This document shows positions 10,503-21,440 of a DNA stretch of 64,000 nucleotides, piece by piece; positions within the stretch are counted from its first letter, which is position 1; each line of letters starts with the position of its first letter. The stretch comes from Isoetes taiwanensis (lineage: Eukaryota > Streptophyta > Lycopodiopsida > Isoetales > Isoetaceae), in contig JAJEKV010000072.1 in assembly GCA_021234155.1 (NCBI GenBank), positions 2,044,436-2,108,435 on the forward strand, in the 5' to 3' direction. The notes beneath the pieces were generated by a model that was given only the letters and a program-made list of their open reading frames with translations, had not been told where the DNA came from and ran no database searches. A program made the position numbers and the translations under genes.

Positions 10503-13500
10503 GCTTAGCACCAGAGTAAACTTTAGTTTTGGAAACATTGAGTGGTCCAAAATCTTAGCATAGACTGGCATTGATGATCTAAGCAAGGATTCAATGACCG
10601 TCAAAATGAGTTGAAGCAGTAAGCAATAACGTTTTTTGTTCATGCCCTATTTTTAAAGATCTTCATTTTCTATGTTTTCTATGATATTTGATGTGGGTTT
10701 GATTTGACAGCGTGAAATAAGCAAAGACAGTAGGATTCAAGCATCTAATATTCGAGGACAATTATGATATAGGAACTGGAGGTCACTATTCGCTGAGGCA
10801 GATTTGTGATCACTTTGGTATAAGGTATGTTGCCCATTATTTCAAATAATTTAGTTTATACATTATATGCAAATTTGACATTAGATTGGGTATGGCAGAA
10901 GGGGGGTATAGGTGCTCAGAAAATAGCACAAAGGCCATGTTAAGAAAGAGAAGGAAAAATCTATGCGGGAAAGCAATAGAAATGGAGGAGTTATGTGGAG
11001 GAGAAGGAGAATGGTGGGGGGTGAAAGGAGAAATGAGGGATAATTTCAACTATAACAATGTCAGAATTGCCCGTGAAGAACATCAACAAAATTGGATGCT
11101 TTTGGAATTTTTCCCATTGCAGATCCAGCTCTAATACTCCAAACCCTTGATCCTGCTAGAACTAAGGAACCAATTGTATATAAGATAGAAAGAGCTATGT
11201 TTATGGCTCTTGACCTCCACTCTATCGACAAGTCTGTCTTTGATGGCTATACTCAAATGGCTTACATCCAGCTCAAAGGTTCATAATTCTTGTCTCTAGA
11301 TCTGATAATTTTGTGCATTCTCGTGATTCTTAGTTGCTCCTGGGGTAAATAAGGCCAATTTTAGTGTCTCATAATAGCATATAGTCATAAATCGGCAGTT
11401 GTGATTTGAATATTTCTTCTTTTCCACAAAGTTTTCACTCGTTCGTGGGTTGCTTTGTTTTATGATCTGTATCAAGTCTAAGCGTAAATTATGGTGAATT
11501 ATGATTTTTTCCTTGAATTGGCTTATCTAGATATGGGTTTTGAAAGCTTGGCATCTCATACAGCTTTATTATTTGTTTGCAAAATATCGATTCATGTTTG
11601 GAGTCAACAATGGTTGTGGCATGAAATTGGCATATGGATTTATAGAAGCTTCTTTGTCACTGATGCAATGCAACATAAAAGCACAATGGATTTTGTAAAC
11701 ATGTGTGGCACACGTGCCTTTCCTTTTTTTCTTTTAAGCTCAGATAAGTTGAAAAATATAGTTTCTTTTTTGTATTTATCTGCTTCCATTTTGCTGCAGC
11801 CTTCATTAGGATTCCATTGCTAGAATGACTTGAAGCTTGGCAAATTGCTATACATTCTACGTCCTTAGTAGGCAAAAACCAAGGCGTCCGCACAGTCTAC
11901 TTACAAGTGAGCTTCACTTACATGCATTTGAACATTTGAGCAGTTATTTTTCCACTATGTCCATAGTTTATATAGATTTTTGTAGAAGTTATTTTGATGT
12001 TGAACTAATATTGTTAAAAAGATATAATTAAATTTTGTTGTGTAGGTTAATTCTGTTCTTGATTGATGGTCAAAGTTTTGAGTGAAAGTTAATGACAAGT
12101 TATGATATAGGGCAGGCATGGTCTTGGTTGTTAAACCTATTTGGCACCTCTCGATCTAGCCAGCCAATTCTGCTTGCTATCTATCCTGATGTATGGCACA
12201 AATGGCAGAAATGAGCTTTTCATCTTGTGTGTGGCTGGCTTTGTTATAGCTTGTACTTGTTCTTCTCTTGATGAAGAGAAGAAAGCACGGATTTGGCATA
12301 CTCACCTTCAAATTCGTTCTTATGCATAGACAGGCGGTTGTGCTCAGTTGAATAAGTTTGTCTGCTGGGGTTATTATCTTGTCTTTGCATTTTTTTTTGT
12401 TATAATTTTGATTGGTAAATAAAGCTTGTCATCATTAAAAAAAAAAAAAATGATGTGAGACTTCAAAGGGTTAACAGAGATATCAAACTCATTACCATCT
12501 CATTTCATACTATTAATCTTGAACATTCATGATGGTGGCATACATTGCATATACACGCTAATGTATGACATTGCTAACTACGTTATATGAATTCAAATAA
12601 TCATTGTACTCCATTACTGAATTATATCTAAACTATATAATTGATATAGGCAAGATGCCTTAAGGACCATGCCATAAGTAATGATGTGAAAGGCGTGCAT
12701 GCATCACTCTGATCACTATGCATCTGTAGACTTTCTAGCTTCTTAGTAGCTCGCAAATACCATAGGTTTTTTTTACTTGTTGTGCCAGGAAGCATCTCTA
12801 ATCTCTTCTAAATGATTGTAGGCTTCAATTTTTGAAGGTTCATTTCTATATCAAAATATTTCCACCAGAGTTTCGAAGAGGCATTACCTATTATATCAAG
12901 CCACCATTCCAATAGTTGGGAGAGTGGCGAATCAGGATATTGTTTCTTTTAATGCTTATTTTTTATGCAATGGGTTACTCCTTTTGTATTATAAGAGAGT
13001 TGGAAATGCAATTGGAATGATTTATTATTTTATATGCTTAGGCACAACTGTGCAAATTCATAAAATTAAGTATTATTTTGCAGAAAGTGTGCTAATACCT
13101 TTTTCTACACTTTGTTCACTTCCAAATCCTGAATATCGACAACTTTGACATTCATCTAGTTACACATTTTGAACTTATTAAAGTCCGGATTAAAGTATGC
13201 AGAATATGATTGTCACATAAGTTCTGCTTGCATGACAAAAAAAATACCAACAGTAAAAGCTACTTAAAAGTAAATACTATCCAGCTACATCTATTTGCAG
13301 TTAGGATTGGAGAAGGAAAAGATGAGAATGTGCAAATGCACAAATGCAAATAACTTAGTCCTTTATGTTGCATATTATGGTTTTTTGAGATGCTTTTACA
13401 TGGAGTAAATGGGCAAAATTGACATGCTAACATTTTTTCTAGATGGAACTGGCCGAGATATCTTTCCTGAAGAGGTCGCGGTGGCCAGAGTACTGCCTAC

Positions 13501-13631
13501 CATGATCCATCTTGTCATACAAAGGTAGTTTTGTGACTTAGTAAGAATGCTTCTATTGGTTTTAGAATCACTAACTTGGAATTGATTGCTTTCAGCGTCT
13601 TGCATCACATCATGAAAATTGCGACCTAGTA
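10503..13631 (+). pseudogene. multi-exon plant gene of unrecognised family, damaged
   Basis: Exons can be traced by codon sense and splice sites. (a) About 10516-10640 reads VNFSFGNIEWSKILA, then a stop and a frame change before FNDRQNELKQ. (b) About 10731-10827 reads GFKHLIFEDNYDIGTGGHYS and ends at AAG|GTATG. (c) About 10890-11278 begins GGYRCSENSTKAMLRK, contains WWGVKGEMRDNFNYNN, then shifts frame near 11095 to IFPIADPALILQTLDPAR and ends YTQMAYIQLK at AAAG|GT. (d) 13443-13524 (DGTGRDIFPEEVAVARVLP). (e) 13596-13631, ending VLHHIMKIAT-stop. Exons c, d and e join in phase across introns of 2164 and 71 bp. One stop and at least two frame changes suggest a pseudogene or sequencing error. I recognise conserved-looking exons but cannot name the family. 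Confidence 0.6.
12417..12452 (+). other. poly(A) tract with upstream AATAAA, possible retroposon end
   Basis: AATAAA at about 12417 is followed after roughly 16 bases by a run of 14 A at about 12437-12451. This is the 3' end pattern of a reverse-transcribed insertion on the plus strand, inside the long intron of the damaged gene. No diagnostic coding sequence lies upstream, so the source is unknown. Confidence 0.35.
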
Positions 13632-13682
13632 AATGATGAAACATTTGGCATAGAGAAAAATTCAGTTAAAGGGACAACTGAA

Positions 13683-13730
13683 CAAAAACAAAAACAAAAA
13701 CAAAAACAAAAACAAAAACAAAAACAAAAA
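13683..13730 (+). repeat. (CAAAAA)8 microsatellite
   Basis: Eight perfect CAAAAA units. If read in one plus frame it would encode eight Gln-Lys pairs, but the phase-consistent splice of the neighbouring gene ends about 50 bases earlier, so it most likely lies in 3' UTR. Confidence 0.9.
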
Positions 13731-13823
13731 CATCGAGGTCGGTACCTCTTTGACAGACAGAGAACACTATCTGCAACTCTTACTTTGGGTGCTTTTGAAT
13801 GTGTGTGCATAACCTACAAGACC

Positions 13824-14800
13824 CTAAAATTTCTTAAGTATTAGATAATTTTCCTGCCGGAAAGATTCCGGCTGCCAGACGGCCGAAAAATATCCAACGT
13901 AAAGATAACAACCCGGGATTCCGACGTCTACATGGCTTTCATGCAAAAGAATTTTCTGACGTGGTGAACGTCCTTCCTTTTTCTGGCGAAGTCTTCTTCT
14001 TGTAGAGGAGCTTCCTCCATGGGGATCTCCGGTGTTGTTGGATGTCTCGAACCGATTCTTGCAATGCTCAATGCGCTCTGAGGTAATGCATGTATTCATG
14101 TAATTCTTTTTTATTTTTGTGAGTTTAAAACGAATTTTCTCACAATGTTTGTGTCTTTGCAGTATGTTTACGGCCGCATGCAATGCGTGTATTGAATCCG
14201 GAGGCAATGGCGTGTGTTTGAGTTTTAGTCGACATTTTTAACTTTAGGTGTTCGGTTCTTGTGATTCTTTGATCCGGTGGTCGAGTTCTTGAAGTTCTAC
14301 AAGGAGATTGGTACAGAATCCCTACACGGAATCCTTGCAGAATCCTTAGACATAATCTTTTTTTAGAATTATCCGGAGACATAATCCTTGTAGAATCCAT
14401 AGTTCTCAGTTAAGTATGCATCTATATTGTTGGTTTTTTTTTTTTGTTTTAAGAGTGTGTTTAAGTAACATTTATTCTGGTTTCTGTGTGTGCTAAATCT
14501 TTAAGGTCGGAGCTTCTATGTAAACTCGAGAGAGAATCCTTGCAAAGTCCTTGTAGAATCATTAAACGGAATCTTTACAATTGCTAAGTGTAATTTCTGT
14601 TATTGTTATGAAGAAGTGAGTTCTTGGTGGGAGAATTTGGAACTTTGAAATGTGATAATTCTGTGTGCAACTTTAAATTTAAAACTTTGTGTGTAAAAAT
14701 TTTGAATGTAATTCTGAACTCTAATCTGAATTGTGAATATTGTGAGAAATTTGGTTTGAAATATGTTGTAAAAAAATTTTGGTGGAGGTGAAATTCCACC
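13824..14800. other. non-coding stretch with a dispersed GAATCCTTG repeat
   Basis: No convincing gene. Between about 14310 and 14580 the words GAATCCTTGCAGAATCC, AATCCTTGTAGAATC and close variants recur about six times, in two clusters near 14320-14400 and 14530-14580. The rest is AT-rich without recognisable structure. Confidence 0.45.
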
Positions 14801-14802
14801 TC

Positions 14803-15126
14803 CTAAAACATACAGATTTTAACAGGAATCCCAAGGTGGTTTTCCATCTCTATTTTTCTTTGTTCCGGCAAAGCAGCATCAGAAGGAATTTTTTGCAGAG
14901 CTACAGAGGTTCCACATGTGGGTTGGGAAAATTTCGACTCCAGTAGGTTAGGGAGGGGAACTCTGGTCGCAGGGGGTTTCCGAGGAAAACTGGCCCTGAT
15001 GGCGTCGTCAGGATGTATCTTTTCGGTTTGCTGAGGTTTTAAATGTCTTTTATAGAGTCTTTTGAGCAGAGCGAAAGGAGCAACAACTATTAAAAGAAAA
15101 GCAGAGAGTGCAGCCCCAAGAATCAT
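14803..15126 (-). CDS. hypothetical small membrane-anchored protein, uncertain
   Basis: ORF of about 107 codons starting MILGAALSAFLLIVVAPFAL, a good single N-terminal transmembrane or signal-anchor segment. It is followed by a basic stretch (KRLYKRHLKP) and a Pro/Ser-rich tail (FPRKPPATRVPLPN). I recognise no family. The opposite strand carries exon-like sequence from 15108 on, so the reading is uncertain. It could be a real small gene or a chance ORF. Confidence 0.25.
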   Translation of the reverse strand: MILGAALSAFLLIVVAPFALLKRLYKRHLKPQQTEKIHPDDAIRASFPRKPPATRVPLPNLLESKFSQPTCGTSVALQKIPSDAALPEQRKIEMENHLGIPVKICMF

Positions 15127-15420
15127 CGGCAACTGCCAACGACACTGTTAAAAGTAGCAACAAGGATATTGATGCTGTCTGGAATAGTAGCTGTGTAAAA
15201 TCCAAACAAGTGCATGGCATGCCGGCTGGCTACTATGCTAGCAGTAGTCAAAGCACAAGATTCGTGGCTTCTGCCATGCAACCACTGGTATTGCCTGGGT
15301 TTTCTTAACTTTCTTTGCAGAGATCATCTTCAAACAAGGCAGCAGTGAAGGAGGTTACATGGAAATCACATAAGGCTGCTGATGCAACATATGGGAAAGT
15401 ATTTCTTTTCTTTGTTTATG

Positions 15421-15496
15421 CCATGGTGATTTTATACAAGAGGCATGTATTGACATGGTGATTTTATACAAGAGGCAGTATTGTCATGGTGATTTT
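15421..15496 (+). repeat. 32-bp tandem repeat, about 2.4 copies
   Basis: CATGGTGATTTTATACAAGA begins two successive units 31-32 bases apart, and a third partial unit (CATGGTGATTTT) follows. The array abuts the start of recognisable LINE sequence at about 15515. Confidence 0.85.
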
Positions 15497-15514
15497 CTCT
15501 TCTTCTCCTCAGCC

Positions 15515-17373
15515 ATCATTGCTGATAAGAAGTCTTATAACACCTTGGAAGCAGCTATTCGAGACTTCATTTAGCAGGGATCGAGGATGGTGTCATGGGA
15601 GAACCTCACTCTTCTTCCACATAAAGATGGTGGTATGGGATGCAAGGACCTCTTCACCCAGGCTCAAGCTTTGGCTACTAAGATGGTTTGGCGCACTCTT
15701 TTATATAATACTCCTTCTTCTGCTCTTCAACTAATCAAATTATGGCTCAAATCCACCACAATAATAGGTCATTCTTCCCTGCCACATCAATTACCAGACT
15801 CTGCTTTCTACTCCCCAGGAGAATTATTTAGGCCTGGAATCAGGCACCTGTTGCTTCAAAGCTCTACCTCTCAATGAAACATCGAATAGTTTTGGTTTCT
15901 TTTGGCATTAGGATTTAGTGGGAGAAAATGAGGGTTGCTTAGTTCTCAAGCACCCAATAAAATACCAGGAATGGTGCCAAGCAAGGTTTTGCAATATGGG
16001 GAGACTTAGGAACTTTGATCCAAGCAGCAATGAACTCTAGACACAGGTACAAATAAAAATATACTCATGAATTGGCCAGCAGAATGCCCATACATCTGAA
16101 TGGTGATGTATGGGTAAGGAGTACAAAGTTTCAACAATCTACTCCTTGCTCATTGAAAGACCTCAACTCAAGATGTCAAAAGTGTGGTCTTGCTCGGAAG
16201 AGCTTGCTGTCTCAGCCATAAGAAAGGGTTGGAAACTTCAATATGCAAGCAAGATCATTGCCTTCAGATGGCTATTGAATCAAAGTCTCAAAAACAATGC
16301 ATATAGTGCCAAGCATAAGCCAAATCTTTCAAATCTATGTCCTCTGGCATGTGGAAGATCTGAGACCTCCAATCATGTGTTCATCTGCTCCAAGTTACGT
16401 CCTTTCTGGAGGTGGCTTAGACCATTCCTGGGGTTCATTCATCAGTCAAAAAATGATCTATTACCCTTTCTGAGCCCCTCATCTCCATTCCTGGAACAAT
16501 AAGGATTATCTGTTGTTGGACACTATGGACGCATAGAAATGGTGTTGCCATTGCAGGCAACTCTCCCTCTCTGGATGATCTCAAAGCTTCCTTCCAAATA
16601 CATTTGCTCGAGACTGCCATACACAGAATGTTGAAAGGGAAAAGATATGATCTTTTGTGGGATCGAATTGGATCCTTCTAAGGACTATACCAGTTCTTTG
16701 CTCCACATTCTTGGATGTTGCTTTGGACAGATTACTTGGTGAAGAAGCACATGGCATGAGGACATGGCCGTGAAGTTACTCCCTCCACTGTCAGGCTTAC
16801 TCAACAAGAAGCAATTGAGTGCCTGCACTGGGTTAAATCGGAGGTTATTGGCTGTAAAACTCTGGAGCATCTTCTGAGGGATAAAGACATCTGGGCTTTT
16901 AACCCTGAGATCAAAATCTACTTTGAAGAGAAGCTGCACATTTTAGAAAATGCCCGGGATAATTGGATTCTACACCTGCTGGACTCTACTACCTACGGTC
17001 CCAATGAATTGGATCACCTCATGCTTGAGCACACCAAGGAGGCATTTTTCAGTATGTCTCTGGATGTTGTGCTCGACTACTGATTGAGTCGGGCCGGGTC
17101 GAGTAAGGCAGTTAACAGTCTACAAAAAACTCTCACTTGTTGCTGTTGAATTACTAGTTGCTTTATTTAAAACTTCTTCCTGATTGCTTATTTGCAAATT
17201 ATTTTTAATCTTGATTTGAAGTGCTACTTTGATCCCCTCTGATGGAGGTGATATAGTTGGCCTATGGCCACAATTTTCAGGTCAGGTACCCACTCCTGCC
17301 AATTTTGTATATCATATAACCTTTTACATGTAATGTAATACATAACGGCCGTGCCCCCCAAAAAAAAAAAAAA
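15515..17373 (+). mobile_element. 5'-truncated LINE: RT tail, zf-RVT and poly(A)
   Basis: The plus frames read SYNTLEAAIRDFI (then a stop), QGSRMVSWENLTLLPHKDGG and MGCKDLFTQAQALATKMVW, the block after the RT domain of plant LINEs. At 16110-16502 the zf-RVT part follows (IIAFRWLLNQSLKNNAYSAK, CPLACGRSETSNHVFICS). A frame change leads to CCWTLWTHRNGVAIAGNSP and DLLWDRIGSF-stop at 16681. In the same frame after that stop a further open stretch, broken by one TGA, runs to 17083 (EAIECLHWVKSEVIG, WAFNPEIKIYFEEK). A 14-base A run at 17360-17373 marks the 3' end. Endonuclease and most of RT are absent, as in target-primed truncation. Confidence 0.85.
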
Positions 17374-17874
17374 GGGGCAATTTTTTGCCTTTGTAGAGGT
17401 TCTTTATGGAAGTTAAGGCAGAACCTCAATTTAAGACAGTAAACAATCCTAATAACATGGAGTCACAAAGTTCAATCGAAGTTCTTGTGTCATGAATTTG
17501 CATATGTTTGAAAAAAGGTGAAGCCATTGATATTACATGAACAGTCTGTGTGCTCAGTGTAGTGAAATTAAAAGGTGTTTAGTGTGATGCATGCAGAGAC
17601 AAACAAGACCCATATTTAAGGTATTACAGAGTGCAATGTGGCATTGTTATGCTCTGCAAGAACCACAATAGTTCAAAACAAATCAGGATTTGGTCAATTC
17701 CAAGTTTCGATGGAACCATAAAATTTGCAGCTATTGTCCACCAAGTAATAAATGATACCTAATACTAACGAACTCAGCACATGGCTATCTGCAACGATTT
17801 GAAACCAATAGTCCACCAAAATTATAGATTCAAATCCAAGCAATTCAATTGAATTGGATGGGTTTCCTTCAAAG

Positions 17875-17877
<3 letters not shown>
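17374..17877. other. AT-rich intergenic stretch
   Basis: Between the LINE poly(A) and the poly(T) tract I see no ORF with protein-like composition, no RNA gene and no clear repeat. Confidence 0.5.
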
Positions 17878-17909
<32 letters not shown>

Positions 17910-19300
17910 GAAGAAAGGGAAATTTTTGTATTTTGTATAATAGAAAGTACAGAGTATAATGCTTCAAACTCCATAGAGGACTATTACAGGAGTAACCTCA
18001 ATGTCTTCAACCTCCATAATTTGAAACTTATCTGATTGAGATGCAGAACAACAAAAGAGGTAAAAGATAGATATCAGTAATTAAAAGAACCTGCTTTTCA
18101 AAATGTTGTACCTAAGATGCATAGCGGAGTGTTGCATTGTCGGGGTCTAGAAACAGTCAGCCTAAAGTTAGCTAGACTTAACACAAACCCAGCCGCTAAA
18201 CTTCTCCCCTAAAGCCTAGTGCAAGATATGGTCTCTATAAGAATCCCCTAGCTCGGCAATCTCCACTAAAAGGGTCATCTTATGAGGGCGTCTTCCACTT
18301 CCGTTATCACATCAAGGAGCCCATATATCCTTGATAAAAATACGCACAACCATCACTAATCAAGGCAATCGCCAACAAATCTACCTGTAACCACTTTTGA
18401 AATAGTATAGAAGACAAACTATATCACTTAGCTGCCACTACAAGAGATTCCACTATATAACAGATTATAATTATGCAAAAAGATATGTGAAAAAAGAATA
18501 GTCTGCCCCCTATTCTTAAACTATAAATCTTGATCACTTCTTAGTAGCTGCCATTTGATAAAAGAAGACATAACTTTGTATGGATGAAAGCAAGAAGGAG
18601 CCTGCAACAATAGATTTCAACCATGATTAGTCTGAAGCTGATTAGACTTAGAACAAGCCCAACCTCCAGACCACTTTCCAAAGCCTGGTGTAAGATGATC
18701 ACTCCACGGCTGAAGATCCGTAGCCACAAACCAACTTCTTTCAGCACTAACAAGGCTGTGAATTCCTTAAAAAAGAGCAATACTAAAAAGGGTCTGAAAT
18801 CACATATCCTTTTCAATATGATACTCTGAAACTTTCTCCAATAAGAAAGAGCAGAATCAAGGAGAACCGATGCTGCCAGACTTGCATTATACTCCATAAA
18901 CGGAAAAGGAGTTTGCAATAAGCACATCTCAAAAATAAATCCATTACCTAATTCCATGTTCAACCCAGATGCATTAAACCTATCTATCTTACAGTGGAGG
19001 CTTCAAGAAATAGGAGCTTTGAAATCTGCAGAAAGAATGGACAAACTTATCTTGGATGTCCATTTTGCAAGCACCAGAAATCCAGCCAGGTCGAAGCAGC
19101 AGCAGGTTGTCCTGCTTGGAATCATCAAAACTAGCCCTTCTTTCTAAGATCCGCAGCAGTACCGAAGGAGGACTGAAGCGACAGCCAAGAATCGGTGCCG
19201 CCTCCTCCCCATGTGCCCTAGTTGTATCCGCCGCCCATCTCCTTTCGCATAGGGTATCCTTGAGTGAGATTTGAACTTAACCGATTTGTACTGAATCGGC
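17878..19300 (-). mobile_element. probable minus-strand retroposon with poly(A) tail and internal repeat
   Basis: A run of 31 T at 17878-17908 is the poly(A) tail of an insertion on the minus strand. To its right, two stretches about 470 bp apart (about 18153-18230 and 18623-18696) share TTAGCTAGACTTA/TGATTAGACTTA, ACAAACCCAGCC/ACAAGCCCAACC and AAAGCCTAGTGCAAGAT/AAAGCCTGGTGTAAGAT, an imperfect direct repeat. A minus ORF of 140 codons at 18541-18963 has no recognisable family motifs. No RT was identified, so the class is unknown. Confidence 0.4.
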
Positions 19301-19456
19301 ATTAGATGCCTCACTCGGCATAAGCAAAAGCCCTTACATGTTTTACATTGAAGTGACGTAAAGTTTGGTTAGGCTTCATTCTGTCACTTTCATCCCACAT
19401 TCTACCATGTTTTTCTTTTTCAGAAATTTCTTCAAGTTAATTGCAATTCTATGTCT

Positions 19457-19512
19457 ACTTGCAATTCAGTTATACAACAAATTTACTTGCAATTCAGTTA
19501 TACAACAAATTT
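19457..19512. repeat. 28-bp perfect tandem duplication
   Basis: ACTTGCAATTCAGTTATACA plus eight further bases occurs twice head to tail (19457-19484, 19485-19512) with no differences seen. Confidence 0.9.
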
Positions 19513-20147
19513 AGGACTCAAAATATCTTCATATCTGATTCAATCTGAGTGTCCAGATTACAAGTCAAAGTCTGATACTAAAAGTATCAATTCCTTAGAA
19601 AAATATTAGAATTAACAATACTAAAAGTATCAATTCCTCAAAACATTAGATTTGTCTGCAGCTCCCTCTCAACAATATTGTTCGTAATATCACGAAGTAC
19701 AGGCTCCTGAAGATCATCCATGACACAAACCTACAAGAAACATTGCAGATTAGTAACAAGAAACAAAGAATATAAAAAGAAACACGAAAAAACAAGAATG
19801 ATACTGTCTTTTTTACACAATCCTGAAGCAAACCACCTGGATCAAACAAGAACCTAAAATAGAACTCTGAAACTCGTCCTATAGCAAGTATCAGAACCTG
19901 AAACAAATTAGGAACCAGAAAACTTCGACTAGAGAACCTGCATGCAAGAATTTCTTGCAAAATAGGCATCCTGACCGTCCTTCCAAGTCGTGCTACATGC
20001 CCCCGCACACATATTGTAGCAAGAAAGCAACGTGCAAGCAAAGAATCTTCCTAAATCTTCTCACTACTTCGTCCAACTTCAAGCAAAGAAAAAACAAAAA
20101 TGGCGCCAGAAACTATGACATCGGCTATGGCAAAAGGAAAAACAGAG

Positions 20148-20396
20148 CAAGATTCTTCAAAAATAGAGCAAGATTCTTCAAAAACTCGTCCAAATGCTTT
20201 CAAACTTCGTCACAATCATCCTAACACTTAGATGGCGCCACTGGAAGCAACAACGGCGATGGCAGAAGGAAAAAAAGAGCAAGATTCTTCAAAAACAAAA
20301 CAATATTCTTCAAAAACTCGTCCAAATCCTCTAAAACTTTGTCCCAATCATCCTAACACTTAGATGGCGCCACCGGAAGCAACAACGGCGATGGCG
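20148..20396. repeat. 132-bp tandem repeat, two units
   Basis: The block GATGGCGCCACTGGAAGCAA and its flanks recur 132 bases apart (20231 and 20363), together with CTCGTCCAAAT, CAATCATCCTAACACTTA and AGCAAGATTCTTCAAAAA words. The first unit also holds an internal duplication of AGAGCAAGATTCTTCAAAAA. Confidence 0.85.
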
Positions 20397-20509
20397 CCAC
20401 CGCAAACAGGAAGATCGCCAACCAAGAACACAGACGCAACGAGAACAGAGGAAAAAAAAAGAGGAAAAAAAATGACAGAATAAAGCCTAACCAAACTTCA
20501 CGTTTGGGT

Positions 20510-20607
20510 AATGTCACTTTAGGTGACATTCCCACGTGTCAACGTCGCCTCCGCGCTAACGCGCGTCGTCAACATTTCCACGTGGGAATGTCACCTAAAG
20601 TGACATT
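20510..20607. repeat. 29-bp perfect inverted repeat whose arms are themselves near-palindromes
   Basis: Arm 20510-20538 and arm 20579-20607 are exact reverse complements, with a 40-base GC-rich loop. Each arm contains AATGTCAC and GTGACATT around a TTTAG or CTAAA centre, so each arm can also fold on itself. CACGTG (a G-box core) ends one arm at 20533 and begins the other at 20579. Confidence 0.92.
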
Positions 20608-21242
20608 CCCCTATACATAATTTAACTTCAATTTCAATGTTTGACCATCCTCCAAATATTGGTAGTGTTTTTATCAGGGTAATTTATTGATTGTTGTTGT
20701 TGGAATGCTTGCCCCTATTTTTTCTAGAATATGGTTTAGGAAAATATCATTTGTGGTGTTGTGGGATTCCACGTGGTGAAATTATAAGATGAACTGGAAA
20801 TTTTCAATACACCATAAATCAATGAGTTGAATGGACCAGAACGTTCCTATCTTTTTTGGATTGCCTCCTGTCAAGGGGCAATTCCCCTTCTTCTTTTTTT
20901 GAGCGCCGGCGGAGGGGGGGTGGGGATGCGTTTAGGGATCTTATGGCATATTATAGGTATATCTTACTAATTGTTTTTCCGGCGGTAAGAAATATTTTTG
21001 TACTTTTCATTTGAATATGTGCCTAAGGTCTTTGACTTTTTAGATGCCAATTTTTTTTACAACGATCAGAAACTCATTCCTTATTACTTTAGGCTTAAAT
21101 TTATTTTTACACCATTGCTTTTGAAGAGATTTGAAATTGCCTACCCTTGTTTTATTTTGTTAAACATGTTTGTCGAGAGACTTTTTCGAAGGCTAGAGCT
21201 GGTGCTCCTCAGCCATGGTCAAATTTGATTGTCAAAACTAGA
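20608..21242. other. AT-rich intergenic stretch
   Basis: No recognisable gene. A short run GCGCCGGCGGAGGGGGGG lies at about 20903-20920. The remaining sequence is AT-rich up to the LINE tail. Confidence 0.45.
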
Positions 21243-21267
21243 GGAAGGAAGGAAGGAAGGAAGGAAG
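21243..21267. repeat. GGAA microsatellite at LINE 3' end
   Basis: Six GGAA units in succession. On the LINE sense strand this is a TTCC repeat following AAAATAAAC, so it probably forms the element's 3' tail in place of poly(A). Confidence 0.8.
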
Positions 21268-21377
21268 TTTATTTTAACGTCCACGGAGGCCAGAGGCCTA
21301 TGAGACGGTACATGCAGAGAACAGGCAAAAAAAGCCAAAAACCCCAACACCAAAAACAAACAATGTAACTATACAGT

Positions 21378-21440
21378 AGAACCCTACTACCGGGATGAAA
21401 AAACCCCCATTTGGGAGGAAAAACCCTAACAGTAGGCTCT
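21378..21440 (-). ncRNA. structured 3' UTR hairpin of the LINE (copy A)
   Basis: On the plus strand, CCTACT (21383-21388) can pair with AGTAGG (21431-21436). The enclosed core runs from CGGGATGAAAAAACCCCC through ATTTGGGAGG to AAAAACCCTA. The core matches, with changes, the loops of two other elements (46849-46895, 62216-62260), whose stems differ. This is the weakest of the three copies (a 6-bp stem plus an offset 3-bp AGA/TCT). Confidence 0.5.

Larger units (their letters stand above)
19356..20503. mobile_element. inverted-repeat-flanked unit, candidate non-autonomous DNA element
   Basis: The sequence at 19356-19388 matches the reverse complement of 20471-20503 at 30 of 33 positions, sharing AAGTTTGGTTAGGCTT and ATTCTGTCA. 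The enclosed 1.1 kb has no convincing coding region. It contains a 132-bp tandem repeat near its right end. No target-site duplication could be fixed, so this may instead be an inverted duplication rather than a transposon. Confidence 0.45.

Noticed and set aside
13683-13730. A (Gln-Lys)8 protein domain
   Set aside because: The phase-consistent splice of the upstream exon leads to a stop before the repeat, so it is better taken as a UTR microsatellite.
20353-20535. Minus ORF with a hydrophobic segment
   Set aside because: It overlaps the 132-bp repeat and the palindrome arm, and lacks any sign of a gene beyond openness.
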